A stretch of DNA of 42,713 nt from an uncultured Collinsella sp. (GTDB lineage Bacteria; Actinomycetota; Coriobacteriia; Coriobacteriales; Coriobacteriaceae). This document shows, in pieces, positions 24,297-32,823 of the stretch (positions are counted from its first letter, which is position 1; each line of letters opens with the position of its first letter). Made by a program: the position numbers and the translations under genes. The stretch spans positions 1 to 42,713 of the forward strand of contig CABPWH010000010.1 of NCBI GenBank assembly GCA_902461085.1, in the 5' to 3' direction. The notes below the pieces were generated by a model that made no database searches, was not told the origin of the DNA, and worked only from the letters and a program-made list of their open reading frames with translations.

Positions 24297-25097
24297 ATGA
24301 GCGCAAATCCGCTGCTTTCCATCGAAGGTCTGACCGCCTCCGTGGACGAGAAGACCATCCTCCACAACGTCAACCTCAACGTCGCCGCCGGCGAGACCCA
24401 CGTTCTGATGGGACCCAACGGCGCCGGCAAGTCCACCCTCGGCCACCTGGTCATGGGCGACCCCGTTTACACGGTCAACGACGGCCGCATCGTCTTTGAC
24501 GGCCAGGACATCACTGAGCTCACCACCGACAAGCGCTCGCGCGCCGGCCTGTTCCTGAGCTTCCAGGCCCCGGTCGAGATTCCGGGCGTGCCGCTGTCGA
24601 GCTTTTTGCGCGCCAGCATCGCCGGCCGCCCCGGCCTGGAGATGAAGGGCAAGGAGTTCCGCCGTCGCGTCAAGGAGCTCGCGGCAGAGCTCAACATGGA
24701 TACCGCCTACCTCAACCGCGAGCTGGGCGTGGGCTTCTCGGGCGGCGAGAAGAAGAAGGTCGAGATGCTCCAGCTCCTGTTGCTGCAGCCCAAGCTCGCC
24801 ATCCTCGACGAGACCGACTCGGGCCTAGACGTCGACGCCCTGTCCACCGTCAGCCACGGCATGGACGCCTACCGCAAGAGCTGCGACGGCTCCATGCTCA
24901 TCATCACGCACAACACGCGCATCTTGGAGCACCTGGATGTCGACCGCGTCCACGTTATGGTCAAGGGCCACATCGTGCGCGAGGACGACGCCTCGCTCAT
25001 CCCCTGGATCGACAAGAACGGTTTTGAGACCTTCGAGCGCGAGGCCGCCGAGCAGCGCGCCCAGGCCGAGGCCGCCGCTGCCGAGCAGCAGGCGTAA
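24297..25097 (+). CDS. sufC: Fe-S cluster assembly ATPase SufC
   Basis: 266 residues from ATG at 24297, with GAGAGGGA upstream; an ATG ten codons earlier adds residues not seen in SufC. This is an ABC-type ATPase: Walker A GPNGAGKST (39-47), Q-loop LSFQAP, signature GFSGGEKKK (146-154), Walker B LAILDE (167-172) and the switch histidine in IITH. SufC works in the cytosol with SufB and SufD to build Fe-S clusters using ATP. It is a little longer than the E. coli protein because of an Ala/Gln-rich C-terminal tail. First gene of sufC-B-D-S-U, followed 12 bases later by sufB. Confidence 0.96.
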   Translation: MSANPLLSIEGLTASVDEKTILHNVNLNVAAGETHVLMGPNGAGKSTLGHLVMGDPVYTVNDGRIVFDGQDITELTTDKRSRAGLFLSFQAPVEIPGVPLSSFLRASIAGRPGLEMKGKEFRRRVKELAAELNMDTAYLNRELGVGFSGGEKKKVEMLQLLLLQPKLAILDETDSGLDVDALSTVSHGMDAYRKSCDGSMLIITHNTRILEHLDVDRVHVMVKGHIVREDDASLIPWIDKNGFETFEREAAEQRAQAEAAAAEQQA

Positions 25098-25109
25098 AGG
25101 GGCGACGCA

Positions 25110-26522
25110 ATGACCAAGAACCGCACCGAGGTCGCGGACATCGACCGCAGCCTCTACGACTTCACCTATGGCGAGGAGGGATTCGAGCGCCTCGACGCCG
25201 GCATCACGCCCGACATCGTGCGCGAGATTAGCGCCAAAAAGGACGAGCCGCAGTGGATGCTCGACTTGCGCTTAAAGTCCCTCGAGATCTTCAACCGTTT
25301 TCCCGACCCGACGTGGGGCCCCTCCATCGAGGGCCTGGACATGGACAACATCGTCACCTACGTCAAGCCCAACACCGAACAAAAGCACGACTGGGAGTCG
25401 GTGCCCGACGACATCAAGAATACCTTTGAGCGCCTGGGCATCCCCGAGGCCGAGCGCAGCTACCTGGCGGGCGTCGGCGCGCAGTACGACTCCGAGCTCG
25501 TCTACCACAACATGCAGGACACCGCGTCCAAGATGGGCATCGTCTACTCCGGTATTGAGGAAGCCTTGCACGATCCGCAGTGGGAACCGCTCATCCACGA
25601 GAAGTTTATGACGCTCATCCCGCCCACCGACCACAAGTTTGCGGCCCTGCACGGCGCCGTATGGTCGGGCGGTTCTTTTGTCTACGTGCCCAAGGGCACC
25701 AAGCTCGATTTCCCGCTGCAGAGCTACTTCCGCCTTAACGCCAAGGGCGCCGGCCAGTTTGAGCACACGCTTATCATCGTCGAGGACGACGCCGACCTGC
25801 ACTTTATCGAGGGCTGCTCCGCGCCCAAGTACAACGTGGCCAACCTCCACGCCGGCGCCGTCGAGCTCTTTGTGGGCAAGCGCGCGCACCTGCGCTACTC
25901 GACCATCGAGAACTGGTCCAAGAACATGTACAACCTCAACACCAAGCGTGCGCGTGTGGACGAGGACGGCGACATCGAGTGGATCAGCGGCTCCTTCGGC
26001 AGCCATGTGGGCTACCTCTACCCCATGAGCGTGCTCAACGGCCGCCGCGCCCGGTCGAGCTTTACCGGCATCACCTTTGCCGGCGCCGGCCAGAACCTGG
26101 ATACCGGCTGCAAGGTCGTGCTCAACGCGCCCGAGACCTCGGCGACCGTCGAGACCAAGGGCATCTCCAAGAGCGGCGGCATCCAGACCTTCCGCAGCTC
26201 TATCGTGGCCACGCCCAAGGCCGAGGGTTCCAAGGCAACCGTGAGCTGCCAGTCGCTGATGCTCGACGACCAAAGCCGCTCCGATACCATCCCCGCCATG
26301 GACATCCGCGCCAAGAACGTCGACATCGGCCACGAGGCCACCATCGGCCGCATCGGCGACGACAAGGTGTTCTACCTGATGAGCCGCGGTATCTCGGAGG
26401 AAGAGGCCCGCACCATGATCGTCAACGGCTTTGCCAACCCGGTCTCCAAGGAGCTGCCGCTTGAGTACGCCGTCGAGATGAACAACCTGATCAAGCTCGA
26501 GATGGAAGGAGCGATCGGATAA
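25110..26522 (+). CDS. sufB: Fe-S cluster scaffold protein SufB
   Basis: 470 residues; GGGGCGA lies a few bases before the ATG at 25110. The right-handed beta-helix core is recognisable (AVWSGGSFVYVPKGTKLDFPLQSYFR, HFIEGCSAPKYN, GSHVGYLYPMSVLNG, IPAMDIRAKNVDIGHEATIGRI) and ends with YLMSRGISEEEAR and FANPVSKELPLEYAVEMN as in other SufB proteins. It forms the SufBC2D scaffold on which clusters are built from persulfide sulfur and iron. Its stop codon overlaps the sufD ATG by one base, so the two are translated together. Confidence 0.96.
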   Translation: MTKNRTEVADIDRSLYDFTYGEEGFERLDAGITPDIVREISAKKDEPQWMLDLRLKSLEIFNRFPDPTWGPSIEGLDMDNIVTYVKPNTEQKHDWESVPDDIKNTFERLGIPEAERSYLAGVGAQYDSELVYHNMQDTASKMGIVYSGIEEALHDPQWEPLIHEKFMTLIPPTDHKFAALHGAVWSGGSFVYVPKGTKLDFPLQSYFRLNAKGAGQFEHTLIIVEDDADLHFIEGCSAPKYNVANLHAGAVELFVGKRAHLRYSTIENWSKNMYNLNTKRARVDEDGDIEWISGSFGSHVGYLYPMSVLNGRRARSSFTGITFAGAGQNLDTGCKVVLNAPETSATVETKGISKSGGIQTFRSSIVATPKAEGSKATVSCQSLMLDDQSRSDTIPAMDIRAKNVDIGHEATIGRIGDDKVFYLMSRGISEEEARTMIVNGFANPVSKELPLEYAVEMNNLIKLEMEGAIG

Positions 26523-27793
26523 TGAAACAGGAAACCAACACCGCTGCCACCACGCTCGAGCAGGTCAACGCTATGCCGGCAGCAACTTGGGGTTGGCTCA
26601 AGATGAACCAGACCAAGCTCGAGCTTTCGGACGAGCTTGTCACCGCTCCCGCCGAGGCCGTTGAGGTCGAGGGCCTGGACGAGCAGTTTGCCGGCACGGC
26701 CGACGCCTTCGACGCCGCCATGGAAGCCATCGCCGAGCGCTTCCCCGAGCGCCGCGCCTCCGCGCCCGGCGATGCCGCCGACCGCGCCCGCATCACGCCC
26801 GAGACCGAGCTTGACGTGCCCGCCACCTCCATCTACCAGGCCGGTGCCATCGAGCTCGAGGAGGAGCTCTCCCCTGCTGAAGCCTTCGAGACCGGCATGG
26901 GCGAGGCTGCCTACACCTACTTGGCCGACCACGCCACCAAGCGCATCGTCATCGATGTGCCCGCATACAAGCACGTCACGGCTACCGTGCGCGTGAGTGG
27001 CGTCGACGCAGCGGCTGCGATTGCCGCCATCGATGTCGTCGCCCGCCCGCAGGCAACGCTCGACTTGCAGATCGCCCTGGACTCCCCCGTTACCGGCGAG
27101 GGCGTCGTGGGCTCCGTGCTGCGCGTGTGCGCCCACGAGTACGCCACCGTCAATGCGACCTGCACGCAGACGCTCGACGACAGCTGGATCGCGCTCGACG
27201 ACACCGGCCTGTTCCTGGACGAGGGCGCGCGCGTCAACGTGCAGCACACCGTCCTGGGTGCCGGCGCCAGCGCCACCGGCCTTGCCGGCGACCTGCTGGG
27301 CGACACCGCCAAGGTGACCATCGATACCGATTACCTGGGCGCCCGCGAGCAGGTGCGCGACTTTAACTACGAGTTGCGCCACCGCGGCCGCAAGACCGAG
27401 TGCGAGATCGACGCCAACGGCGTGCTGACCGGCACGTCCAAGAAGGTCTACCGCGGCACCATCGACCTCGTGCACGGTTGCAAGGGCGCAACCGGCACCG
27501 AGCGCGAGACCGTGCTGCTCGCCAACAAGGGCGTCGACAACAAGACCGTCCCCGTCATCCTGTGCGACGAGGACGACGTCGCCGGCAACCACGGCGCCAC
27601 CATCGGCCACGTCCGCGACGAGCAGCTGTTCTACCTCGCCTGCCGCGGCCTTGACCAAAACGCCGCCGAGGATCTGTTCATCCGCGCCAAGCTGGAGGAC
27701 GCCGCGCTTTCCGCCACCGATGAGCGCACCCGCGCTGCCGTCGTCCGCCTGGGCAACAACCTGATCGATAACTTTGAAGAGGAGCTCGCATGA
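26522..27793 (+). CDS. sufD: Fe-S cluster assembly protein SufD
   Basis: 423 residues; the ATG shares one base with the sufB stop codon. GAGASATGLAGDLLGDTAKVTIDTDYL, YRGTIDLVHGCKGATGTERE and ILCDEDDVAGNHGATIGHVRDEQLFYLACRGLDQ are the SufD-type beta-helix and the conserved N-H-G-A-T-I-G segment. It pairs with SufB and binds SufC in the scaffold complex and is thought to help iron entry. The N-terminal 160 residues are weakly conserved, as is usual. The end overlaps sufS by four bases (ATGA). Confidence 0.94.
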   Translation: MKQETNTAATTLEQVNAMPAATWGWLKMNQTKLELSDELVTAPAEAVEVEGLDEQFAGTADAFDAAMEAIAERFPERRASAPGDAADRARITPETELDVPATSIYQAGAIELEEELSPAEAFETGMGEAAYTYLADHATKRIVIDVPAYKHVTATVRVSGVDAAAAIAAIDVVARPQATLDLQIALDSPVTGEGVVGSVLRVCAHEYATVNATCTQTLDDSWIALDDTGLFLDEGARVNVQHTVLGAGASATGLAGDLLGDTAKVTIDTDYLGAREQVRDFNYELRHRGRKTECEIDANGVLTGTSKKVYRGTIDLVHGCKGATGTERETVLLANKGVDNKTVPVILCDEDDVAGNHGATIGHVRDEQLFYLACRGLDQNAAEDLFIRAKLEDAALSATDERTRAAVVRLGNNLIDNFEEELA

Positions 27794-29115
27794 TCGATAC
27801 CGAGCACGTTAAATGCGATACCTGCACCGCCCCCGAGCCCATGGAGCTCGACGCCAGCGACGAGGCCTCGCGCGGCTGGCCCACCGTCGACATCGAGACT
27901 AATCCATACAAGGCACAGTTCCCGCTGTTCCAGCAACACCCCGAGATCGCCTTCCTCGATAGCGCCGCCACCGCGCAGCGCCCCGCCTGCGTGCTCGACG
28001 CCGAGCGCGATTTCTACCAGCGCATGAACGCCAACCCCCTGCGCGGCCTGTATTCGCTGTCCGTCGAGGCCACCGATGCCATCGCCAAGGTCCGCCAGCA
28101 GATCGCCGACCTCATCGGCGCCTCACAGGCCAACGAGGTCGTCTTCACCCGCAACACGAGCGAGTCGCTCAACCTGGTCGCCAAGAGCTTTGCACCCACG
28201 GTGCTCGAGCCCGGTGACGAGGTCGTCATCACCATCATGGAGCACCACTCCAACCTAATCCCGTGGCAGCAGGTCTGCCGCGAAACCGGCGCCAAGCTCG
28301 TCTACCTCTACCCCACTAAGACCGGCCAGCTCACCACCGAGGAGGTTCTTGCCAAGGTTGGTCCCAAGACCAAGATCCTGGCCGTGGGTCAGGTCTCCAA
28401 CGTGTTGGGCGTCGAGAACCCAGTCAAGAACCTCGGCAAGCTCGTGCACAAGTACGGCGGCTACCTGGTCGTCGACGGTGCGCAGTCGCTGCCGCACATG
28501 CCGGTCGATGTGGCCGACCTGGGCGCCGACTTCTTTGCCTTTAGCGCGCACAAGGCCATGGGCCCCATGGGCATCGGCGTGCTGTGGGGCAAGATGGACC
28601 TGCTCAACGCCATGCCGCCCATGCTCACCGGCGGCGAGATGATCGATTCGGTCAGCGAGCAGGACGCCGTCTGGGCACCCGTCCCCGAGAAGTTCGAGGC
28701 CGGCACGCAGGACGCCGCCGGCATCTTCGCCACAGGTGCCGCCCTCGACTACCTCGTCAACACGGTTGGCTATGAAAACATCCAGGCACGCGAGCAGGCA
28801 CTCGTCCACTACCTGATGGGCGAGCTTATGCAGCTCGACTTTGTCCAGATCATCGGCTCCATCTATTGGGACAACCACCACGGGGTCGTGAGCTTTAACG
28901 TCAAGGGCATCCACCCACACGACGTCGCGAGCATCATGGACATGGACGGCGTCTGCATCCGCGCCGGCCACCACTGCGCGCAGCCGCTGCTCACCTGGCT
29001 GGGCGTGGAGAACCTTGCCTGCTGCCGCGCCAGCGTGGCCTTCTACAACGACAAGGCCGACATCGATAAGTTCATCGCCGGACTGCATCACGTTTGGAGC
29101 ACGTTCAATGGGTAA
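27790..29115 (+). CDS. sufS: Group II cysteine desulfurase SufS with Cys-containing N-terminal extension
   Basis: 441 residues, ATG overlapping the sufD stop. This PLP enzyme removes sulfur from cysteine for cluster building. FSAHKAMGPMG carries the PLP lysine (Lys255) and RAGHHCAQPL the catalytic Cys396 of the group II desulfurases. The first 45 residues (with CDTC at 9-12) precede the normal SufS beginning (FPLFQQHPEIAFLDSAATAQRP) and are not part of the standard enzyme; their role is unknown. The following gene, sufU, encodes its usual sulfur-accepting partner and overlaps it by eight bases. Confidence 0.95.
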   Translation: MIDTEHVKCDTCTAPEPMELDASDEASRGWPTVDIETNPYKAQFPLFQQHPEIAFLDSAATAQRPACVLDAERDFYQRMNANPLRGLYSLSVEATDAIAKVRQQIADLIGASQANEVVFTRNTSESLNLVAKSFAPTVLEPGDEVVITIMEHHSNLIPWQQVCRETGAKLVYLYPTKTGQLTTEEVLAKVGPKTKILAVGQVSNVLGVENPVKNLGKLVHKYGGYLVVDGAQSLPHMPVDVADLGADFFAFSAHKAMGPMGIGVLWGKMDLLNAMPPMLTGGEMIDSVSEQDAVWAPVPEKFEAGTQDAAGIFATGAALDYLVNTVGYENIQAREQALVHYLMGELMQLDFVQIIGSIYWDNHHGVVSFNVKGIHPHDVASIMDMDGVCIRAGHHCAQPLLTWLGVENLACCRASVAFYNDKADIDKFIAGLHHVWSTFNG

Positions 29116-29542
29116 TCTGTACTCCTCCACCACGTTTATGGAGCATAACTCGCACCCCGACTATAAGTACGAGATGGACGCTCCCACGCTTGAGCACGAA
29201 GGTATCAACCCCAGCTGCGGCGACGAGCTCACCTTGCAGCTACGCGTCGAGAACGGCGTTGTCGAGGAGGCCTCGTTTACCGGCCACGGCTGCGCCATCA
29301 GCCAGGCCAGCGCCGACATCATGGCCGACCTCATCACCGGCGAGACGGTCGAGGAAGCGCGTCGCTTGGCAGGACTCTTCCTCGCCATGATCCGTGGCGA
29401 ACAGCTCTCCGAGGCAGACCTGGAAGACTTGGACGAGGCCGCCCAGCTCCAGGACATCTCGCACATGCCCGCCCGCGTCAAGTGCGCCGAGCTCGCCTGG
29501 CGCACCCTCGACGGCATGCTCGAGGGACGAAATAATCAGTAG
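29108..29542 (+). CDS. sufU: Zinc-dependent sulfurtransferase SufU
   Basis: 144 residues from ATG at 29108, overlapping the sufS end by eight bases. It is IscU-like: NPSCGDE (Cys37, Asp39), GHGCAISQASAD (Cys62) and KCAELAW (Cys126) are the zinc ligands and sulfur-accepting cysteine, and the insertion between residues about 105 and 122 fits Gram-positive SufU. SufU takes the persulfide from SufS and hands it to SufB. It ends the suf operon. A terminator hairpin follows 29 bases later, after a repeat of part of the operator region. Confidence 0.93.
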   Translation: MGNLYSSTTFMEHNSHPDYKYEMDAPTLEHEGINPSCGDELTLQLRVENGVVEEASFTGHGCAISQASADIMADLITGETVEEARRLAGLFLAMIRGEQLSEADLEDLDEAAQLQDISHMPARVKCAELAWRTLDGMLEGRNNQ

Positions 29543-29544
29543 TA

Positions 29545-29560
29545 TTTGTCCCAAATCTTA
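29545..29560. repeat. 16-bp copy of the suf operator segment after sufU
   Basis: TTTGTCCCAAATCTTA here is identical to 24115-24130, upstream of the operon. It contains one TTGTCCCA half-site. It lies two bases after the sufU stop and before the terminator stem. Confidence 0.7.
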
Positions 29561-29571
29561 GGAATTTTGTT

Positions 29572-29612
29572 GGCCGAATCGCTTGACAAGAGCGGTTCGG
29601 TCATTTTCTATT
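29572..29612 (+). terminator. Terminator of the suf operon
   Basis: A 12-bp stem with two wobble pairs (29572-29583 with 29591-29602, loop of 7) is followed by ATTTTCTATT on the plus strand. Confidence 0.7.
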
Positions 29613-30417
29613 CCGAACCCTCAGCCTGAGCCTTCATCCGCGCATAAGCGCGCACAATACGAGAGACGGTGCTCTTGCTGATTCCCGTATACCGCTCTAT
29701 CTCGCGCACCGTGTAGCTGCCTTCATGCAGAGCGAAAATGATTCCGTCTCGCCGCGAGGATGCAACAGTCTTGAGCTCATTGAGCGGAACCCCGAGCCCC
29801 TTCGCCAACTTCTCGGCAAAGGCGTGCCGTTCCCACTCCGTTTCTTTCAGATCGGGCATCCCCGACTCGCCGTCGTCGGGCGTCGAAAGCGAATAGGCAA
29901 TGAAGGCATTGGCAGAACCAAAGAGCTCAAGCACGCAAGAAGGATCAGAAAATCCCCTCGCGACATCAGTCGCATCACCGTCGTAAGCGCGTAAATGCTC
30001 CGCAAAGCTGCTCCAAGGATAACGCTCGATGAGGCTAACGTCCGCCTCCTGCGGATCGGCGTGTACGGAGCGAATAGCCTCCATCACCTGCCAGTCGGTA
30101 TCGAGAGAACGCCGGTCAAAACGGTTCTGGAACAGATGGCCTGTGCGCCCCGTGCGTTTATTGAACCGCCGCGCATACGTCAACAGCAGCCGATGCATCG
30201 CCGCGCTCATCCTGTCCTCGTAATCCAAAAGCACCAGATCCACGTGGTCGTCCATGAGACACCAAGCGATAGCCGTCACGCCTGTCTCCCGGCAGCAGTC
30301 GCGCATCAGTCCCAAAAACTCCCAGCGGTCGTCATCGGTCTCAAAGATCAGCTGCTTGTCCATACCGCGGGCACAGACATAGTAAAAGCCGGTAACCGTT
30401 CTCCAAACACGCTGCAT
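29608..30417 (-). CDS. RAYT/Y1-transposase-derived protein with HTH, catalytic residues lost
   Basis: 269 residues from ATG at 30417, with GGGAG four bases upstream; the frame is open to 30492 without family features. Residues 5-125 resemble REP-associated tyrosine transposases (YYVCARGMDKQLIF, YARRFNKRTGRTGHLFQNRF). The metal-binding His-x-His, normally in NHVHLL, here reads DDHVDLV (His58, Asp60), and the catalytic Tyr of the usual RYIHLNP block is replaced in RSVHADP (Ser117). The C-terminal 50 residues (YTVREIERYTGISKSTVSRIVRAY) are a helix-turn-helix. It is therefore probably a domesticated DNA-binding protein, not an active transposase. No terminal hairpins of a mobile element are seen around it. 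It is convergent with the suf operon. Confidence 0.75.
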   Translation of the reverse strand: MQRVWRTVTGFYYVCARGMDKQLIFETDDDRWEFLGLMRDCCRETGVTAIAWCLMDDHVDLVLLDYEDRMSAAMHRLLLTYARRFNKRTGRTGHLFQNRFDRRSLDTDWQVMEAIRSVHADPQEADVSLIERYPWSSFAEHLRAYDGDATDVARGFSDPSCVLELFGSANAFIAYSLSTPDDGESGMPDLKETEWERHAFAEKLAKGLGVPLNELKTVASSRRDGIIFALHEGSYTVREIERYTGISKSTVSRIVRAYARMKAQAEGSE

Positions 30418-30809
30418 GGCGCTCCCTTCGCCGGGATCTGCTTGCCATCCAATACAGCACGATTGAAGCGCGCCATCAAAGCATTCACGCAAAACAATAC
30501 ACTCGCGCGGTCAAAGGCAGTAAACAGGCGGCGAACGGCACCGCAGCACAGGTCAGAAGATGCGACGTTTCCGCAAGATGACCAAAAGCGACAAAAAAAT
30601 GGACACACGCTTCTGATAAATAAATCTCATTTAAATCGTTTCAATAAAAACTTCCGCGCTTCTCGCTACGAAAACTGAGCCGTTCGCCGAATATTCCGTG
30701 CATTTCGCGGTATTATAGGGCTTGCATGTCATGTCCCTTTCGAAGGGTCGCCCGGCAATCGCCAGCCACGACCCCCAGACGGGACGCCAACACGATAGAG
30801 AGGAGAGGC
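30418..30809. other. Intergenic region before the NifU-like gene
   Basis: No gene seen. TATTAT at 30711-30716 may be a -10 box for the rightward operon, giving a leader of about 85 bases; a -35 is not clear. The leader holds a short hairpin CCCTT-TCG-AAGGG near 30734-30746. The part near 30590-30660 is AT-rich. Confidence 0.4.
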
Positions 30810-31544
30810 ATGCAGTACTCACAGGAAGTGGAGAACATGTGCCCCGTTGCCAAGGGTGCATACCACGGCCCCGCACCCATCCCCGAGGAGGGCAAGTGGG
30901 TCCAGGCTAAGGAGATTTCCGACATCTCCGGTCTTACGCACGGTGTGGGTTGGTGCGCACCTCAGCAGGGCGCCTGCAAGCTCACGCTGAACGTCAAGGA
31001 CGGCATCATCGAGGAGGCCCTCGTTGAGACCATCGGCTGCTCGGGTATGACCCACTCTGCCGCCATGGCTTCCGAGATCCTTCCCGGTAAGACCATCCTC
31101 GAGGCCCTCAACACCGACCTCGTCTGCGACGCCATCAACGTTGCTATGCGCGAGATCTTCCTGCAGATCGTTTACGGCCGCAGCCAGACCGCGTTCTCCG
31201 AGGGCGGCCTGCCCGTGGGCGCCTCCCTCGACGACCTCGGCAAGGGCCTTCGCTCTCAGGTCGGCACCATGTTCGGCACCAAGGCCAAGGGCGCTCGTTA
31301 CCTCGAGCTCGCTCAGGGCTACGTCACCCGCATGGCTCTCAATGACAAGAACGAGATCATCGCATTCGAGTTCCTGAACCTCGGCAAGTTCACCGACGCC
31401 GTCAAGGCCGGCAAGACCCCCGAGGAGGCCATCGCTGGCGCTATGGGCCACTATGGTCAGTGGGAGAACGCTGCCAAGTACATCGACCCGCGCACCGACG
31501 AGGAGACTCACTCCGTCGCCAGCGTGTTCCCGGTTCACGAGTAG
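30810..31544 (+). CDS. NifU/IscU-like iron-sulfur scaffold protein, partner of the GGGtGRT protein
   Basis: 244 residues from ATG at 30810 with AGAGAGGAGAGG upstream; an open frame of 28 codons before it has no features. GVGWCAPQQGACKLTL (Cys49, Cys55) and ETIGCSGMTHSAAMASEILPGKT (Cys77) align with the two halves of the IscU/NifU N-terminal scaffold fold, followed by EAL and a third Cys at 106. The C-terminal 110 residues, including NEIIAFEFLNLGKF, are extra compared with IscU. Proteins of this form are annotated as Fe-S assembly scaffolds and are regularly paired with GGGtGRT proteins, as here, 18 bases downstream. Codon use is strongly biased, pointing to high expression. Cluster binding is inferred from the cysteines. 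Confidence 0.8.
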   Translation: MQYSQEVENMCPVAKGAYHGPAPIPEEGKWVQAKEISDISGLTHGVGWCAPQQGACKLTLNVKDGIIEEALVETIGCSGMTHSAAMASEILPGKTILEALNTDLVCDAINVAMREIFLQIVYGRSQTAFSEGGLPVGASLDDLGKGLRSQVGTMFGTKAKGARYLELAQGYVTRMALNDKNEIIAFEFLNLGKFTDAVKAGKTPEEAIAGAMGHYGQWENAAKYIDPRTDEETHSVASVFPVHE

Positions 31545-31562
31545 AAAGGGAGGGAAATAACT

Positions 31563-32567
31563 ATGACTGTTACGTTCGAAGGTTACGAGCGCCGCGCTGA
31601 CAAGATCAACAAGTGCCTCGCCGACAACGGCATCGCCTCCCTCGAGGAAGCTCTGCAGATCTGCACCGACAAGGGCTTCAACCCGCGTGAGATCGTCAAC
31701 AACACCCAGTCCATCGCCTTCCAGAACGCCGAGTGGGCCTACACCCTCGGTTGCGCTCTCGCTGTCAAGCGTGGCGCCAAGTCCGCTTCTGAGGCTGCCG
31801 CCATCATCGGCGAGGGCATCCAGGCCTTCACCGTTCCCGGCTCCGTCGCCGAGGACCGCAAGGTCGGTCTGGGCCACGGCAACCTGGGCGCTATGCTGCT
31901 CTCCGACGACACCGAGTGCTTCGCCTTCCTGGCCGGTCACGAGTCCTTCGCTGCCGCTGAGGGTGCTATCGGCCTGGCTCTGAACGCCAACAAGGCTCGC
32001 AAGAAGCCGCTGCGCGTCATCCTCAACGGTCTGGGCAAGGACGCTGCTCAGATCATCGCCCGCATCAACGGCTTCACCTACGTGAAGACCCAGTTCGACT
32101 ACTTCACGGGCGAGCTCAAGGTCGTCGAGACCATCCCCTACTCCGATGGTCCCCGCGCCGCCGTCAACTGCTACGGCGCCGACGACGTCCGCGAGGGCGT
32201 TGCCATCATGTGGCACGAGAACGTCGACATCTCGATCACCGGTAACTCCACCAACCCCACGCGCTTCCAGCACCCCGTCGCTGGCACCTACAAGAAGGAG
32301 CGCCTCGAGGCTGGCAAGAAGTACTTCTCCGTCGCTTCTGGTGGCGGCACTGGCCGTACCCTGCACCCGGACAACATGGGCGCCGGCCCTGCCTCTTACG
32401 GCATGACCGACACCATGGGCCGCATGCACTCCGACGCCCAGTTCGCCGGTTCTTCCTCCGTGCCTGCGCACGTCGACATGATGGGTCTCATCGGCATGGG
32501 CAACAACCCCATGGTCGGTGCCACCGTCGCCTGCGCTGTCGCCGTCGAGGAGGCCCTCAAGGCCTAA
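31563..32567 (+). CDS. GGGtGRT protein, function unknown
   Basis: 334 residues; AAAGGGAGGG about 10 bases before the ATG. It has the name-giving motif: SGGGTGRTLHPDNMG at residues 259-273. Other conserved-looking parts are LGHGNLGAMLL, LAGHESFAAAEGAIG, MWHENVDISITGNSTNPTRFQHPVAG and GLIGMGNNPMVGATV. No membrane segment or signal peptide, so it is cytosolic. The family is known only from anaerobes and has no assigned reaction. Its constant neighbour is the NifU-like scaffold, which suggests a role in cluster handling or as the enzyme receiving a cluster. Codon bias is as strong as in the upstream gene. A perfect terminator follows. Confidence 0.85.
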   Translation: MTVTFEGYERRADKINKCLADNGIASLEEALQICTDKGFNPREIVNNTQSIAFQNAEWAYTLGCALAVKRGAKSASEAAAIIGEGIQAFTVPGSVAEDRKVGLGHGNLGAMLLSDDTECFAFLAGHESFAAAEGAIGLALNANKARKKPLRVILNGLGKDAAQIIARINGFTYVKTQFDYFTGELKVVETIPYSDGPRAAVNCYGADDVREGVAIMWHENVDISITGNSTNPTRFQHPVAGTYKKERLEAGKKYFSVASGGGTGRTLHPDNMGAGPASYGMTDTMGRMHSDAQFAGSSSVPAHVDMMGLIGMGNNPMVGATVACAVAVEEALKA

Positions 32568-32602
32568 TCGCGCCCGCGCGATGCTCATATAGTTGAGCTT
32601 TG

Positions 32603-32639
32603 GAGCCGCTACCCACCCGGGTAGCGGCTCTTTTTGTTT
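32603..32639 (+). terminator. Rho-independent terminator of the NifU-like/GGGtGRT operon
   Basis: A perfect 12-bp stem (32603-32614 with 32619-32630, loop ACCC) followed by TTTTTGTTT. Confidence 0.93.
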
Positions 32640-32823
32640 GCGCTGGCGCAGGGTAGCTAATGCCGATATATCAGCTGGGGCGAAATGCAAGATGTGATGA
32701 GATGGAGCGTCAGAGCGTCCATGACGCCCACCTGCCATATTTGCCCTTTACCGATTTGCCGGGTCTTTGCGGCCCCATTGCCGATCACCCGTGCGACAAT
32801 GCGCCGGACGAGAAAGGAATCCG

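Noticed and set aside
25272..27658. Long minus-strand frames opposite sufB and sufD
   Set aside because: They mirror GC-rich third positions of real genes and translate to repetitive Gly/Val/Asp/His sequence without domains.
29608..30417. Active REP-type transposase
   Set aside because: The His-x-His and Tyr positions are substituted and no flanking REP hairpin pairs are visible, so activity is unlikely.
30819..32738. Very long minus-strand open frame opposite the NifU-like and GGGtGRT genes
   Set aside because: It is the antisense shadow of two highly codon-biased genes; it has Val/Gly/Asp-rich low-complexity translation, no ribosome-binding site and no family features.
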